Positions 34,248-44,000 of a stretch of DNA of 64,000 bases are shown piece after piece; position 1 is the stretch's first letter; the number at the start of each line of letters is the position of its first letter. The notes beneath the pieces are model-generated. The model saw nothing but the letters and a program-made list of their open reading frames with translations. It was not told the origin of the DNA and did not search any database. A program made the position numbers and the translations under genes. The DNA comes from Gemmatimonadota bacterium (GTDB lineage: Bacteria; Latescibacterota; UBA2968; GCA-2709665). Where the stretch lies: positions 1 through 64,000 of the forward strand of contig JAPPFJ010000005.1 in the NCBI GenBank assembly GCA_028877215.1. Reading direction: 5' to 3'.

Positions 34248-35483
34248 ATTACAACCAGACCGCACAATAAGGGGCTCTCCAGGCGATTGCCGCCCGTGGC
34301 GCAGTCGTTGAAGGACGCCTTACGGAAGCTAAAGGCGAACGGGATCCCCGGGTTGCCCGGGCGTTCCCGGCCCCGGTCCGCCGACGAAGGAACCGGAGCG
34401 CAGGTGCTGGTGGCTTCTCAGTGGCGGCTGATGTGGTGGAAGTTCCGGAAACACCAGCTGGCGAAGATCGCGGGCGCGGTCCTGATTCTCTTCTATCTCG
34501 TGGCCGGGTTCTGCGAGTTCGTTGCGCCGCACGATCCGCACCGCCTGAACACGAAATACATCCACGCGCCCCCTCAAAAGGTTCGATTCTTCGACGCTGA
34601 GGGGGCGTTTCATTTCAGGCCCTTCGTATACCGGCATATCCAACAGCGTGACCTCGTCACGCTCCGCCTCTCCTATCACGAAGACCATTCCGAGCGCTTC
34701 CCGATACGGTACTTTGTCAAGGGTGATCCCTATGCGCTGTGGGGATGGGTCCAGATGGAGCGCCACCTGATCGGTCTCGATAACGGTGAACGCCTGTTCC
34801 TGCTGGGGGCGGACCGGATGGGCCGGGACCTGCTTTCGCGAATCGCCTATGGGGCGCGGATATCGTTGTCCATCGGTCTGATCGGCATCGCCATCAGCTT
34901 CGTGCTGGGATTGATCATGGGCGGCATCTCCGGCTATTTCGGCGGGCGAATCGACGACGTAATCCAGCGGCTGATCGAGTTCATCATGGGAATCCCCGGC
35001 CTGCCGCTCTGGATGACGCTCAGCGCGGCGCTGCCGCCCGACTGGCCGATCATCCGCGTCTACTTCGGCATCACGATCATTCTCGCTTTCGTGGGCTGGA
35101 CCGGTCTGGCCCGGGTCGTGCGCGGACGCTTTCTGGCGTTGAGGGAAGAGGACTTCGTGATGGCGGCGCGCCTGGGCGGCGCCCGGGAGAGCCGGATCAT
35201 CGCCAAGCACATGGTGCCTTCATTTCTGAGCTATATCATCGCCGCGCTCACGCTGGCGGTGCCGCAGATGATTCTGGGCGAGACGGCGCTGAGCTTCATC
35301 GGGCTGGGGTTGCGTTCGCCCGCGATCAGCTGGGGTGTGCTGTTACAGGACGCGATGAACATACGGGCGGTGGCGCACTTCCCCTGGCTGCTGCTGCCGG
35401 GCGGGTTCGTGATCGTCGCCGTGCTGGCGTTCAACTTTCTTGGAGACGGGCTGAGAGACGCGGCCGATCCGTATTCACGGTAG
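34248..35483 (+). CDS. Peptide-type ABC importer permease, DppC/OppC-like, with enlarged periplasmic loop
   Basis: A permease of about 411 residues, longer than the usual 280-300. After the first membrane segment (IAGAVLILFYLVAGFCEFVAP) comes an inserted periplasmic region of about 120 residues. The conserved part resumes at LGADRMGRDLLSRIAYGARISL, with the coupling loop EEDFVMAARLGGARESRIIAKHM interrupted by normal residues. The start is odd: the only good ribosome binding site, AAGGAG (34233-34238), points to an ATT at 34248; the first standard start in frame is TTG 34287, with no ribosome binding site. The extent beyond 34287 is therefore inference. Confidence 0.88.
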   Translation: MTTRPHNKGLSRRLPPVAQSLKDALRKLKANGIPGLPGRSRPRSADEGTGAQVLVASQWRLMWWKFRKHQLAKIAGAVLILFYLVAGFCEFVAPHDPHRLNTKYIHAPPQKVRFFDAEGAFHFRPFVYRHIQQRDLVTLRLSYHEDHSERFPIRYFVKGDPYALWGWVQMERHLIGLDNGERLFLLGADRMGRDLLSRIAYGARISLSIGLIGIAISFVLGLIMGGISGYFGGRIDDVIQRLIEFIMGIPGLPLWMTLSAALPPDWPIIRVYFGITIILAFVGWTGLARVVRGRFLALREEDFVMAARLGGARESRIIAKHMVPSFLSYIIAALTLAVPQMILGETALSFIGLGLRSPAISWGVLLQDAMNIRAVAHFPWLLLPGGFVIVAVLAFNFLGDGLRDAADPYSR

Positions 35484-35492
35484 AAGGGAACC

Positions 35493-36500
35493 ATGGACCC
35501 ATCGATTCTGCTCGAAGTCCGCCGTCTGCGCGCTCATTTCTTCTCCGACGAGGGTACGGTGCGGGCCGTCGACGGGGTGGATTTCCGGATCATGAAGGGA
35601 GAGACGCTGGGCGTGGTGGGTGAGAGCGGCTGCGGCAAGAGCGTGACGGCACAGTCCATTCTCCAGATCCTGCCCAAGAACGGCCGGATCGTCTCGGGAG
35701 AGGTGCTGCTGCGGGCCAACGGGAAGGTCGTCGACCTGGCGAGGTTGAAGCCGAACGGCAGGGAGATCCGGAATATCCGCGGCAAGGAAATCGCCATGAT
35801 GTTCCAGGAGCCCATGACCTGTCTGAGTCCGGTCCATACCATCGGGAATCAGATCGAGGAGGCCATCCGGCTGCATCGGAGCGCGGACCGGAAGGAAGCG
35901 CGCGAGATCGCCGTCGATATGCTGCACAAATGCGGTATCCCGGAGCCGGAGCGGAGGGTGGACGCCTATCCCCACCAGTTGAGCGGGGGCATGCGGCAGC
36001 GCGCGATGATCGCGATGAGTCTGTCCTGCCGGCCCCGCCTGCTGATCGCCGACGAGCCGACAACGGCGCTGGACGTGACCACGCAGGCGCAGATCCTGGA
36101 CCTGCTGAAGGCGTTGCAGGAGGAGATCCATACCTCCATCATGATGATTACGCACAACCTGGGAGTCGTGGCGGAACTCGCGGACCACGCGATGGTGATG
36201 TACCTGGGCAAAGTCGTCGAGTTTGCGCGCTGCGAGACCATATTCAACGATCCGAAACATCCGTATACCCGCGCCCTGCTGAAGTCCATTCCGAGGCTGG
36301 GACGCAAGGCGAAGGAAGGGCTGCTGTCCATCGAAGGATCGGTGCCGAATCCGTACGAACTGCCGAAAGGCTGCATGTTTCATCCGCGGTGCCCGGACCG
36401 GATAGACGGCATCTGCGACCGGTTCGAGCCGGAGCTGACCACCATCGGTTCCGAACACGGCGTGAGTTGTTTCCTGTATTCCGACCCGGAACAGCCATAG
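35493..36500 (+). CDS. ABC transporter ATPase, DppD/OppD-like
   Basis: A 335-residue ATPase. Walker A is GESGCGKS, the signature motif LSGGMRQR, Walker B LLIADEPTTALD, and the switch histidine in MITHNLGVVAE. The C-terminal oligopeptide-transporter extension contains CMFHPRCPDRIDGIC, whose cysteines in DppD/OppD relatives hold an iron-sulphur cluster. It starts nine bases after the permease and ends nine bases before the next ATPase gene. Confidence 0.93.
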   Translation: MDPSILLEVRRLRAHFFSDEGTVRAVDGVDFRIMKGETLGVVGESGCGKSVTAQSILQILPKNGRIVSGEVLLRANGKVVDLARLKPNGREIRNIRGKEIAMMFQEPMTCLSPVHTIGNQIEEAIRLHRSADRKEAREIAVDMLHKCGIPEPERRVDAYPHQLSGGMRQRAMIAMSLSCRPRLLIADEPTTALDVTTQAQILDLLKALQEEIHTSIMMITHNLGVVAELADHAMVMYLGKVVEFARCETIFNDPKHPYTRALLKSIPRLGRKAKEGLLSIEGSVPNPYELPKGCMFHPRCPDRIDGICDRFEPELTTIGSEHGVSCFLYSDPEQP

Positions 36501-36509
36501 AGAGTCACA

Positions 36510-37538
36510 ATGTCCGATAGCGATTCCGTACTCCTGGACGTGAAGAACCTCCGGAAGTACTTCCCCATTACCGAAGGGTTCCTGAAACGCGTGGTGGGGC
36601 AGGTGAAGGCTGTGGACGGCGTCAGTTTCGCGGTGAAGAAACAGGAAACGCTCGGCCTGATCGGTGAGAGCGGTTGCGGCAAGACAACGGTCGGCAGGAG
36701 CATACTGAGGGCGATCGAACCGACGGGCGGTGAGGTGCTTTTCGAGGACGGGGGAACGATGGTCGACGTCTGCCGGCTCTCGCGGAAAGAGCTGAGGACG
36801 TTCCGCAGGCATATGCAGATGGTGTTTCAGGATCCGTATTCTTCGCTCAATCCCCGCATGACCGTCTTCGACATCGTGGCGGAGCCGCTGGTGGTTAACC
36901 GGATGGCGCGCGGCGCCGAGTTGGAGGACCGCGTGGCGGAACTGCTCAGGGTCGTCGGGCTGGACCCGCAGTTCATGCGCCGCTATCCCCACGCGTTCAG
37001 CGGCGGCCAGCGCCAGCGGATCGGCGTCGCCAGGGCCCTGGCGCTGAACCCCAGGCTGATCATCGGCGATGAACCCGTGTCGGCGCTGGACGTGTCGGTT
37101 CAGGCGCAGGTGTTGAATCTGCTCCAGGACCTGCAGGATCGGATGGGGCTCACGTATCTGTTCATCTCCCACGATCTGGCGGTGGTGGAGCACATCAGCG
37201 ACCGGATCGCCATCATGTACGTCGGGCAGATCGTGGAGCTGGCGGATGAGGAGACGTTGTTTGCAACGCCGAAACATCCTTATACCGAAGCGCTGCTTTC
37301 GGCCGTTCCCAAACCCGATCCGTCACACAAGAAGCGGAAGATTCTGCTGCAGGGCGAAGTGGCCGATCCTGCCAATCCGCCGTCAGGGTGCTATTTCCAT
37401 CCACGCTGCCCGTACGCGGAGGACGTATGCCGGGAGGAGTCGCCCGAACTCGTCAACGTCGCGCCGGCGGATTCAGACCCGCATTTCGTCCGCTGCCATT
37501 TCAACGATACGTTAAACCTGGTCGGCATCGAAGCGTGA
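36510..37538 (+). CDS. ABC transporter ATPase, DppF/OppF-like
   Basis: A 342-residue ATPase, the partner of the preceding one. Walker A GESGCGKT, signature [15 protein letters not shown], Walker [13 protein letters not shown], switch in [11 protein letters not shown]. The C-terminal extension has [15 protein letters not shown], again cysteine-rich. Its stop TGA overlaps the GTG start of the binding-protein gene, giving translational coupling. Confidence 0.93.
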   Translation: MSDSDSVLLDVKNLRKYFPITEGFLKRVVGQVKAVDGVSFAVKKQETLGLIGESGCGKTTVGRSILRAIEPTGGEVLFEDGGTMVDVCRLSRKELRTFRRHMQMVFQDPYSSLNPRMTVFDIVAEPLVVNRMARGAELEDRVAELLRVVGLDPQFMRRYPHAFSGGQRQRIGVARALALNPRLIIGDEPVSALDVSVQAQVLNLLQDLQDRMGLTYLFISHDLAVVEHISDRIAIMYVGQIVELADEETLFATPKHPYTEALLSAVPKPDPSHKKRKILLQGEVADPANPPSGCYFHPRCPYAEDVCREESPELVNVAPADSDPHFVRCHFNDTLNLVGIEA

Positions 37539-39466
37539 AAGTTTTCCGCAAAATAGCCTGCCGCACCGCGGGCATCATGGCGAGTCCGGTCATTCTGTTC
37601 GCCTGGTTGTGTTCGCCCGCCGCCGCTGAAGTGCAGGCTTCCTTCAGGACGCTGAACGAAGCGCCGATGCTCAGAGAGCGGGTCCGGAACGGCCAGCTTC
37701 CCGCGTTGAGGGAGCGGTTGCCGGAGGCGCCGGCGGTGGTGCGGCCGGTGGAGCGTGTCGGCCGGTACGGCGGGACGTGGCGTCGGGTGCACATGGGCAT
37801 GCCGGATCGGGCCGGGTGGATGCGGCTGACCTACGATCCGCTTCTGCGCTGGTCCAAGGACTACGCAAGGGTGGAGCCCAATCTCGCCCACTCCTGGGAC
37901 GTTTCGGAAGACGGCCGGGAATTCACGTTCCATCTGCGAAAGGGGATTCGCTGGTCCGACGGGGCGCCGTTCACGGCCGACGACTACATGTTCTGGTACG
38001 AAGACGTGATCCTGAACGACGACCTGAACCCCGTCAAGCCGAGCTGGCTCACGATCGCCGGTGAACTGGGCGTTGTCGAGCGCGTGGACGACCATACCAT
38101 CCGGTTTCGTTTCGTGAAGCCGAACGGCGTGATCCTGCAGTGGCTGGCATCTTGGACGGACATCGTCGCCGGGCCGCCGCCCAAGCACTATCTCAAGCAG
38201 TTCCACCCCAGCTACGTTTCGAAAGCTGAACTGGACGCCGTCGTGGTCGAGGAAGGGTACGACACCTGGATGGCGCTGTACGATACCAAGAGCATTGCGT
38301 TTCTGAATCCGGAACGTCCCGTCCTGTGCGCCTGGCAGGCGAGGACGGGAGCGGACGCGGCCATCTTCATCGCGGAGCGCAATCCGTATTACTGGAAGGT
38401 CGACCCGGCGGGCAACCAGCTTCCCTACATTGACAGGGTGGAGATGACGCTCGTGCAGAGCGCCGAGACGGTGACGCTCAAGGCCATCGCCGGAGAGATC
38501 GACATGCAAAGCCGGCGGGTCGAGTTCATGAATTATCCGTTGCTGATGGAGCACCGGGAGAGCGGCGGCTACCGGGTCCTGCGCTGGAAGCCGGCGACCA
38601 CGGGTCAGGGCACGGTATATCTGAATCAGAACTACTCCCACCAGGATTCGGTAATGGGCGCTCTGCTCAGGAATCGCCGATTCAGAAGGGCGCTGTCGCT
38701 CGGGATCGACCGGCGACAGATCATCGATCTGTTCTATATGGGGGTGACCGAGCCCAGGCAGGTCGTCCCGTTCACAGACGAACTGCACGGTGTGCCGAGT
38801 ACCGATACGCTGTACACCAGGTATGACCCGGACCGGGCGAATCATCTTCTGGATGAGGTCGGGCTGGACAGGCGGGACGGCGCGGGATACCGGCTGCGAC
38901 CGGACGGAGAACGGCTGAAGTTCACGATTGCCGGATTCACGCCAGGGACCGCCTACGTGGACGTGGCCGAACTGCTCGCCTCCCAGTGGACCGCGCTGGG
39001 CATCCAGTCCACGGTCAAACCCGAAGACGTGGCGCTGTGGGTGACGCGCGCCACGGCCGGCGAACACCACGTCTCCGTCTACGCTGCGTCGGGCGGGTTT
39101 CGGCCGCTGATGGATCCCGTGTGGTTCTTCCCTTCGGCGTCAACGGCGTACTGGGCGCCGCTGCACGGACTCTGGTACAGCAGCGGGGGAAGGGCGGGAG
39201 AAAAACCCACCGGGGACATCGCCCGCATCGTGGAGATCTACGAGCAGGCGATGACCACGATGGACGAAAACGAGCAGGTGGCGCTCGTGAAGCAGGCTGT
39301 GCGGATGCACTCGGAAAACCTCTGGCGGATCGGCGTGTGTGGCGGGTTCGACCAGGTGTTCGTGGTAAAAAACGACTTTCGAAACGTCCCCGAAACCGGC
39401 CTGGGCGACAACCCGCTGCTCACCCCGGGCTACACCCATACCGAACAGTATTTCTTCGATCGGTAG
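37535..39466 (+). CDS. Family 5 (peptide-type) extracellular solute-binding protein
   Basis: A 643-residue exported binding protein, larger than the usual 500-550. The GTG at 37535 overlaps the preceding stop and is the only start that yields a signal peptide ([17 protein letters not shown] then a hydrophobic stretch ending AAA-EVQ). Family 5 motifs: [50 protein letters not shown] and [13 protein letters not shown] read as expected. It should deliver peptides or related compounds to the permeases. Placing the binding protein last is less common than first. A repeat cluster begins about 110 bases after the stop. Confidence 0.92.
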   Translation: MKVFRKIACRTAGIMASPVILFAWLCSPAAAEVQASFRTLNEAPMLRERVRNGQLPALRERLPEAPAVVRPVERVGRYGGTWRRVHMGMPDRAGWMRLTYDPLLRWSKDYARVEPNLAHSWDVSEDGREFTFHLRKGIRWSDGAPFTADDYMFWYEDVILNDDLNPVKPSWLTIAGELGVVERVDDHTIRFRFVKPNGVILQWLASWTDIVAGPPPKHYLKQFHPSYVSKAELDAVVVEEGYDTWMALYDTKSIAFLNPERPVLCAWQARTGADAAIFIAERNPYYWKVDPAGNQLPYIDRVEMTLVQSAETVTLKAIAGEIDMQSRRVEFMNYPLLMEHRESGGYRVLRWKPATTGQGTVYLNQNYSHQDSVMGALLRNRRFRRALSLGIDRRQIIDLFYMGVTEPRQVVPFTDELHGVPSTDTLYTRYDPDRANHLLDEVGLDRRDGAGYRLRPDGERLKFTIAGFTPGTAYVDVAELLASQWTALGIQSTVKPEDVALWVTRATAGEHHVSVYAASGGFRPLMDPVWFFPSASTAYWAPLHGLWYSSGGRAGEKPTGDIARIVEIYEQAMTTMDENEQVALVKQAVRMHSENLWRIGVCGGFDQVFVVKNDFRNVPETGLGDNPLLTPGYTHTEQYFFDR

Positions 39467-39580
39467 GCGCCGCGCGCGGGTTGGCGTCGGATTGCCTCTT
39501 CCTGCAGCACAACCCCTTCTTCTCGCACATCCTTCCTCAGTCGCTTTCGATTTCCCAACTGCCATGTTCACGAAACCAAC

Positions 39581-39869
39581 GTGAGGGTGGGGCGGACATT
39601 CCTGTCTGCCCGCAACGAGGTTTTCCAGTCGGATTCCACGGGAACCCCCACTGTCATCCTGAGGACTTGCCCTGCCTGTGCTGAGCTTGTCGAAGCAAGC
39701 CTGTCGAAGGGTGCCCCCTGGGCCGACGAAGGATCTACTGCAGCATAGGGTTCATCCGCGCACTCCTTGCACCTGACGATACCCGAGAGGCAGCACGTCC
39801 GCCTTTCGACCTCGCATATCGTTCCCGACTTCCACTCGATTCTCCCACTGACAAACTCAGAAAACGACC
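39581..39869. repeat. 285-bp repeat family, cluster 1 unit 1
   Basis: Starts GTGAGGGTGGGGCGGACATT and contains CTGTCATCCTGAGGACTTG, a CTGAGCTTGTCGAAG segment, CGACGAAGGATCTACTGCAG and GAGAGGCAGCACGTCCGCC. It ends in CAGAAAACGACC, where unit 2 starts directly. Confidence 0.85.
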
Positions 39870-40154
39870 GTGAGGGTGGGGCGGACATTCCTGTCTGCCC
39901 GCATCGTGGTTTTGCTGTCGGATTCCACTGAAACCACCACTGTCATCCAGAGGACTTGCCCTGCCTGTGCTGCCTGCACTGAGCTTGTCGAAGGGTGTCC
40001 CCCTGGGCCGACGAAGGATCTACTGCAGCATAGGGTTCATCCGCGCACTCCTTGCACCTGACGATACCCGAGAGGCAGCACGTCCGCCTTTCGACCTCGC
40101 ATATCGTTCCCGACTTCCACTCGATTCTCCCACTGACAAACTCAGAAAACGACC
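39870..40154. repeat. 285-bp repeat family, cluster 1 unit 2
   Basis: Direct tandem copy of unit 1, 285 bases, nearly identical to units 1 and 3 over shared parts. Confidence 0.88.
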
Positions 40155-40425
40155 GTGAGGGTGGGGCGGACATTCCTGTCTGCCCGCATCGTGGTTTTGC
40201 TGTCGGATTCCACTGAAACCACCACTGTCATCCAGAGGACTTGCCCTGCCTGTGCTGCCTGCACTGAGCTTGTCGAAGGGTGTCCCCCTGGGCCGACGAT
40301 GGATCTACTGCAGCATCGGGATCATCCCCGCGTGCCTTGCACGTGTCGATTCCTGAGAGGCAGCACTACCGCCTTTTTCTGCGTCGCTGGTTCCCCGAAG
40401 ATCCCTGATTGCTGCTCCGGAAAAC
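40155..40425. repeat. 285-bp repeat family, cluster 1 unit 3
   Basis: The first 170 bases are almost identical to unit 2 and the rest diverges (GCCTTTTTCTGCGTCG) before the LRR leader region. Confidence 0.85.
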
Positions 40426-40486
40426 GCGGTGTGTTTCGAATCTCAGTTGCGAATCCGCATCTCGTTAGGAAAAAAAGCACCGCAAT

Positions 40487-40550
40487 TCATCAAAAAATCA
40501 TCAAAAATAGCCCATATTTCAGTGAGATTTCAACAAAAATGTGTTATCAT
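40487..40550 (+). promoter_or_regulatory. Promoter region of the first LRR pair
   Basis: TATCAT (40545-40550) is a good -10 but has no matching -35. Upstream, TCA motifs followed by A-tracts lie at 40487, 40498, 40519 and 40530 (spacings 11, 21, 11). The copy at 51009-51072 keeps this layout, suggesting an activated promoter. The transcript would start near 40557. Confidence 0.45.
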
Positions 40551-40552
40551 GC

Positions 40553-40760
40553 CGTCCGCACTGACGCAATTTGCAACACATTCGCTTGCCGGTGCGTCGC
40601 TGAATCATCCTCGAGCCGTATCGATTCAAGATTCGAGCCAGAATGTCGTCCCGGGATTCCACGCAATTAGGCAGCAGCGGGCCAATGTCGCAGTTCCGGA
40701 TACGTCCAACAGAGACAGCCTTCAGCCTGACATCCCCGTCAGGCAAACCTGACTCACCGG
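40553..40760 (+). ncRNA. Conserved leader of LRR pair 1, candidate structured RNA
   Basis: About 208 bases nearly identical to 51074-51282. GCCTGAC (40725-40731) can pair with GTCAGGC (40738-40744); a second CCTGAC (40748-40753) can compete for the same GTCAGG, giving two exclusive structures. It does not match any riboswitch consensus that I know. Confidence 0.4.
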
Positions 40761-41071
40761 CATGCTCGATAGTTTACCCCGTCGAGAAGCCGCCTTCCTT
40801 GCTTTTCACCTTCTTTAACAAAATCTATCCATCCGTGACGCGATCCGGTACGTACGAACGTCTGCACGTGATCGGATCAGTCCGTGTGCGTCCCCCGATG
40901 CGTTCCTGCCAACGGACGTCCACGAACGACAACGCAGTTCTCGTAACGCTTCCCACTTTGAAGTCAATTGGAAATACACACGCGCTGAATCCGGGCACTG
41001 CTCAATGGGCGCCGGGCCGTCGCAAGGCCTGCCGCGCCCCTTCGCGTCATCGCCTGGCTGACGGTTCATAG
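40643..41071 (+). CDS. Possible 142-codon reading frame in the LRR1 leader
   Basis: ATG to stop, ending ten bases before LRR1. The homologous frame at 51165-51593 has exactly the same length and the first 40 residues are nearly identical; of four base differences in the next-to-start segment, three are synonymous. The remainder diverges but stays aligned (VIGSV/VIGSI, SIGNTHALNPG/SIGETPVFNPG). It has no ribosome binding site and no known family, and is Ser/Thr/Pro-rich. It may be a real small protein or only a leader RNA. Confidence 0.25.
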   Translation: MSSRDSTQLGSSGPMSQFRIRPTETAFSLTSPSGKPDSPACSIVYPVEKPPSLLFTFFNKIYPSVTRSGTYERLHVIGSVRVRPPMRSCQRTSTNDNAVLVTLPTLKSIGNTHALNPGTAQWAPGRRKACRAPSRHRLADGS

Positions 41072-41080
41072 GAGGCAGCT

Positions 41081-44000
41081 ATGTGGAAGAATCTGGCGAT
41101 ATGTTTATGCCTGGCAGTCACGTTGGTCGCCGCGACGTGGATGGGAGAAATCGGCGTTTTGGAGCCGCTATCCGTTTCTGCGCAATCAACATCGTGCCCA
41201 GGTGATTTCAACGGCGACGGGAAGGTGAACCTGGCTGATTTCCTGGCTTTCGCGGGCGGCTTCGGCACGCGTTCCGGGGATGCGAGTTACGATGCGCGCC
41301 TGGATATGGACGGAAGCGGCTCGGTGGATCTTTCCGATTTCCTGGCCTTTGCCGGAGTGTTCGGGACTAGATGCGAGGACCGTCCTCGCGGCTCGGTCAG
41401 CGGTGACCGAGCCGCGCTGGTGGCGCTGTACAACTCAACGGACGGCCCGAACTGGGTCGACAACACCAACTGGCTGACCGACGCGCCGCTGGAAGAATGG
41501 TATGGCGTGGAGACGGATGCCTCAGGGCGGGTGGTCCGGATTCGTCTCGGCCGTTGGTGGGACTCGAAGAAGGGGCAATGGGGAACGACGCCCAATGACC
41601 TTAGGGGCGTAATCCCGCCAGAACTCGGAAGCCTGACGAGCCTGAAGGAACTTCACCTGAGCGACAACAAGCTGACCGGTTTGATCCCGCCAGAACTCGG
41701 AAGGCTTACGAGCCTGCAGGAGCTTAACCTGAGCACCAACGGTCTGACGGGTTCGATCCCGCCGGAACTCGGGCGCCTTGCGAACCTGGAGGTACTTTCA
41801 CTTTACCGGAACAGGCTCACGCGTCTCATCCCGTCCGAACTTGGTGGCCTTGCGAAACTGGAGAGATTGGCTCTCCAATACAACATCCTGACGGGTCCAA
41901 TTCCACCGGAGCTGGGCGGCCTCACCAGGCTGAGTATTTTGCGCCTGGATGAAAACGAACTAACGGGTCCGATTCCGCCGCAACTGGCCGACCTTGCGCG
42001 CTTGACGACTCTTGATTTGGGGTGGAACGCTTTGACTGGCCCGATTCCACCAGAGTTCGGGGGCCTTTCCGATCTTTGGGAACTGAGCTTGCGCTACAAC
42101 GAGTTGACGGGTCCGATCCCGCCGGAGTTGGGCAACCTTGCGAGGCTGGGTGTTTTGCACCTGGACGCGAACAATCTTACAGGCCCTATTCCGCCGGAAC
42201 TGGGCAAACTCGCGAATCTGCGGTCGCTTTTGCTGTATTCGAACGGCCTGACGGGGCCTATTCCGTCGGAGTTGAGCAAACTGACCAATCTAACGTCTCT
42301 GAGTCTGTGGGGCAACGAGTTGACGGGCCCGATACCGCAGTGGTTGGGCGGACTTACTGAGCTTAAGAAGCTGAACCTGAATAGCAACAACCTGACGGGT
42401 CCGGTCCCGCCGGAACTCGGAAACCTTTCAAAGTTGGAGGCCCTTTTTCTGTCTAACAACCGGCTGACAGGTTCCATTCCGCTGAATTTTACCGGGCTGA
42501 ATAGACTGCAAACCCTGGGATGCCGACGGACTGTGGGGGTGTGCCTGCCCGCTACGGACGCGTTCAGGGCGTGGTCGCTACAGGTGGAGGCCCGCGGCAA
42601 CATCGAACTGGCGGTGAATATCCCCTTCTGCGACGAGATCGACGCCGACGCGTTGGAGCGTCTCTTCGAAGCCACGAACGGCTCCGGCTGGACGCGGTCC
42701 GACGGCTGGCTCGAAGACGAGAATCTGAGCCGGTGGTACGGCGTACGGATTGATTCGATCGGGCGGGTTGCCGCCCTCGATCTGAGCGGCAACGGGCTGT
42801 CGGGATACGTTCCTAACGCCGTGGGATCGCTCGCGAGCCTAACGGAATTGAAGATCGGAAACAATGCGCTTGCCGGCCGGCTGCCGCTGACGCTGGTCGG
42901 TGTTCCGCTGGAGGAGTTCGACTACGCCGAGACGTCCCTTTGCGTGGTGGACGATGCCGGTTTCCGGGACTGGCTAAGCGGCATCCCGAGCTACAGCGGA
43001 CCAGGCGTCCAATGTCCACCCCTGACGGAACGTGAGATTCTCAAGTTGTTGTACGTTAACACGGAGGGTGTGAACTGGCGCGAGAGCGCGGGTTGGCTGA
43101 CCGATGCGCCACTGTCGGAGTGGCACGGCGCGGAGACCGACGCCGCCGGAAAAGTCGTCGAGCTGCAGCTTTCGAACAACCGACTGTCCGGATCGCTTCC
43201 CGTGGAACTCGCGCAGCTATCGAATCTTGGGGTTCTGAAACTATCCTGGAATCGGCTGTCGGGCCCAATTCCGCCGGCGTTGGGCGACCTGGGCCGTCTG
43301 GAGCAACTCAGTCTTCAGGGCAATCAACTCAGCGGGAGCATTCCTTCGCAACTGGGGCGGTTATCGGATTTACAGGTTTTGGTTCTTTCCTATAACCGGC
43401 TTTCGGGCTTGATTCCATCAGAACTGGGTGACCTGGAACGTCTGGAGCAACTCAGCCTTCAGGGCAATCAACTCAGCGGTGAGTTGCCGCGGGGACTCGG
43501 CAAGCTTGGCAACCTGGCTACGCTGAACATCGGCAGTAACTTCCTTTCGGGCCCGATTCCTCCGGAACTCGGTGACCTGAGCAGTCTGGTGGGGCTCGAC
43601 GTTGTCGGGAATAAGCTCAGCGGAAGCATCCCTTCGGAACTTGGCAAGCTGGGAACGGTCGTATCGATCAAACTCGCCGACAACCAGTTGACCGGCCGCG
43701 TTCCGCCCCAGCTTGGCGCCCTGGACCGCCTGTCCGTGTTAAACCTGTCGGGCAACCAGCTGACCGGACCGGTTCCCGCGGAACTCGGCGGCCTCGACGA
43801 TCTTCAGGAGCTTACGTTCTACGGCAACGAACTCTCTGGATCGATCCCCGCGGAATTGGGTAATCTCGCGAACTTGGCCACGCTGAATCTAGGAGATAAC
43901 GAATTCTCGGGACTGCTGCCAGCGGAACTCGGGCGAGCCACCAGGCTGGATAGTCTCGACCTGCGGTCCAACGCGCTGTCCGGTCCGGTTCCGCCCGAGT

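Noticed and set aside
39581..40425. Tandem near-identical units as a possible CRISPR array
   Set aside because: Units are about 285 bases with no short repeat/unique spacer pattern, and no cas genes are nearby.
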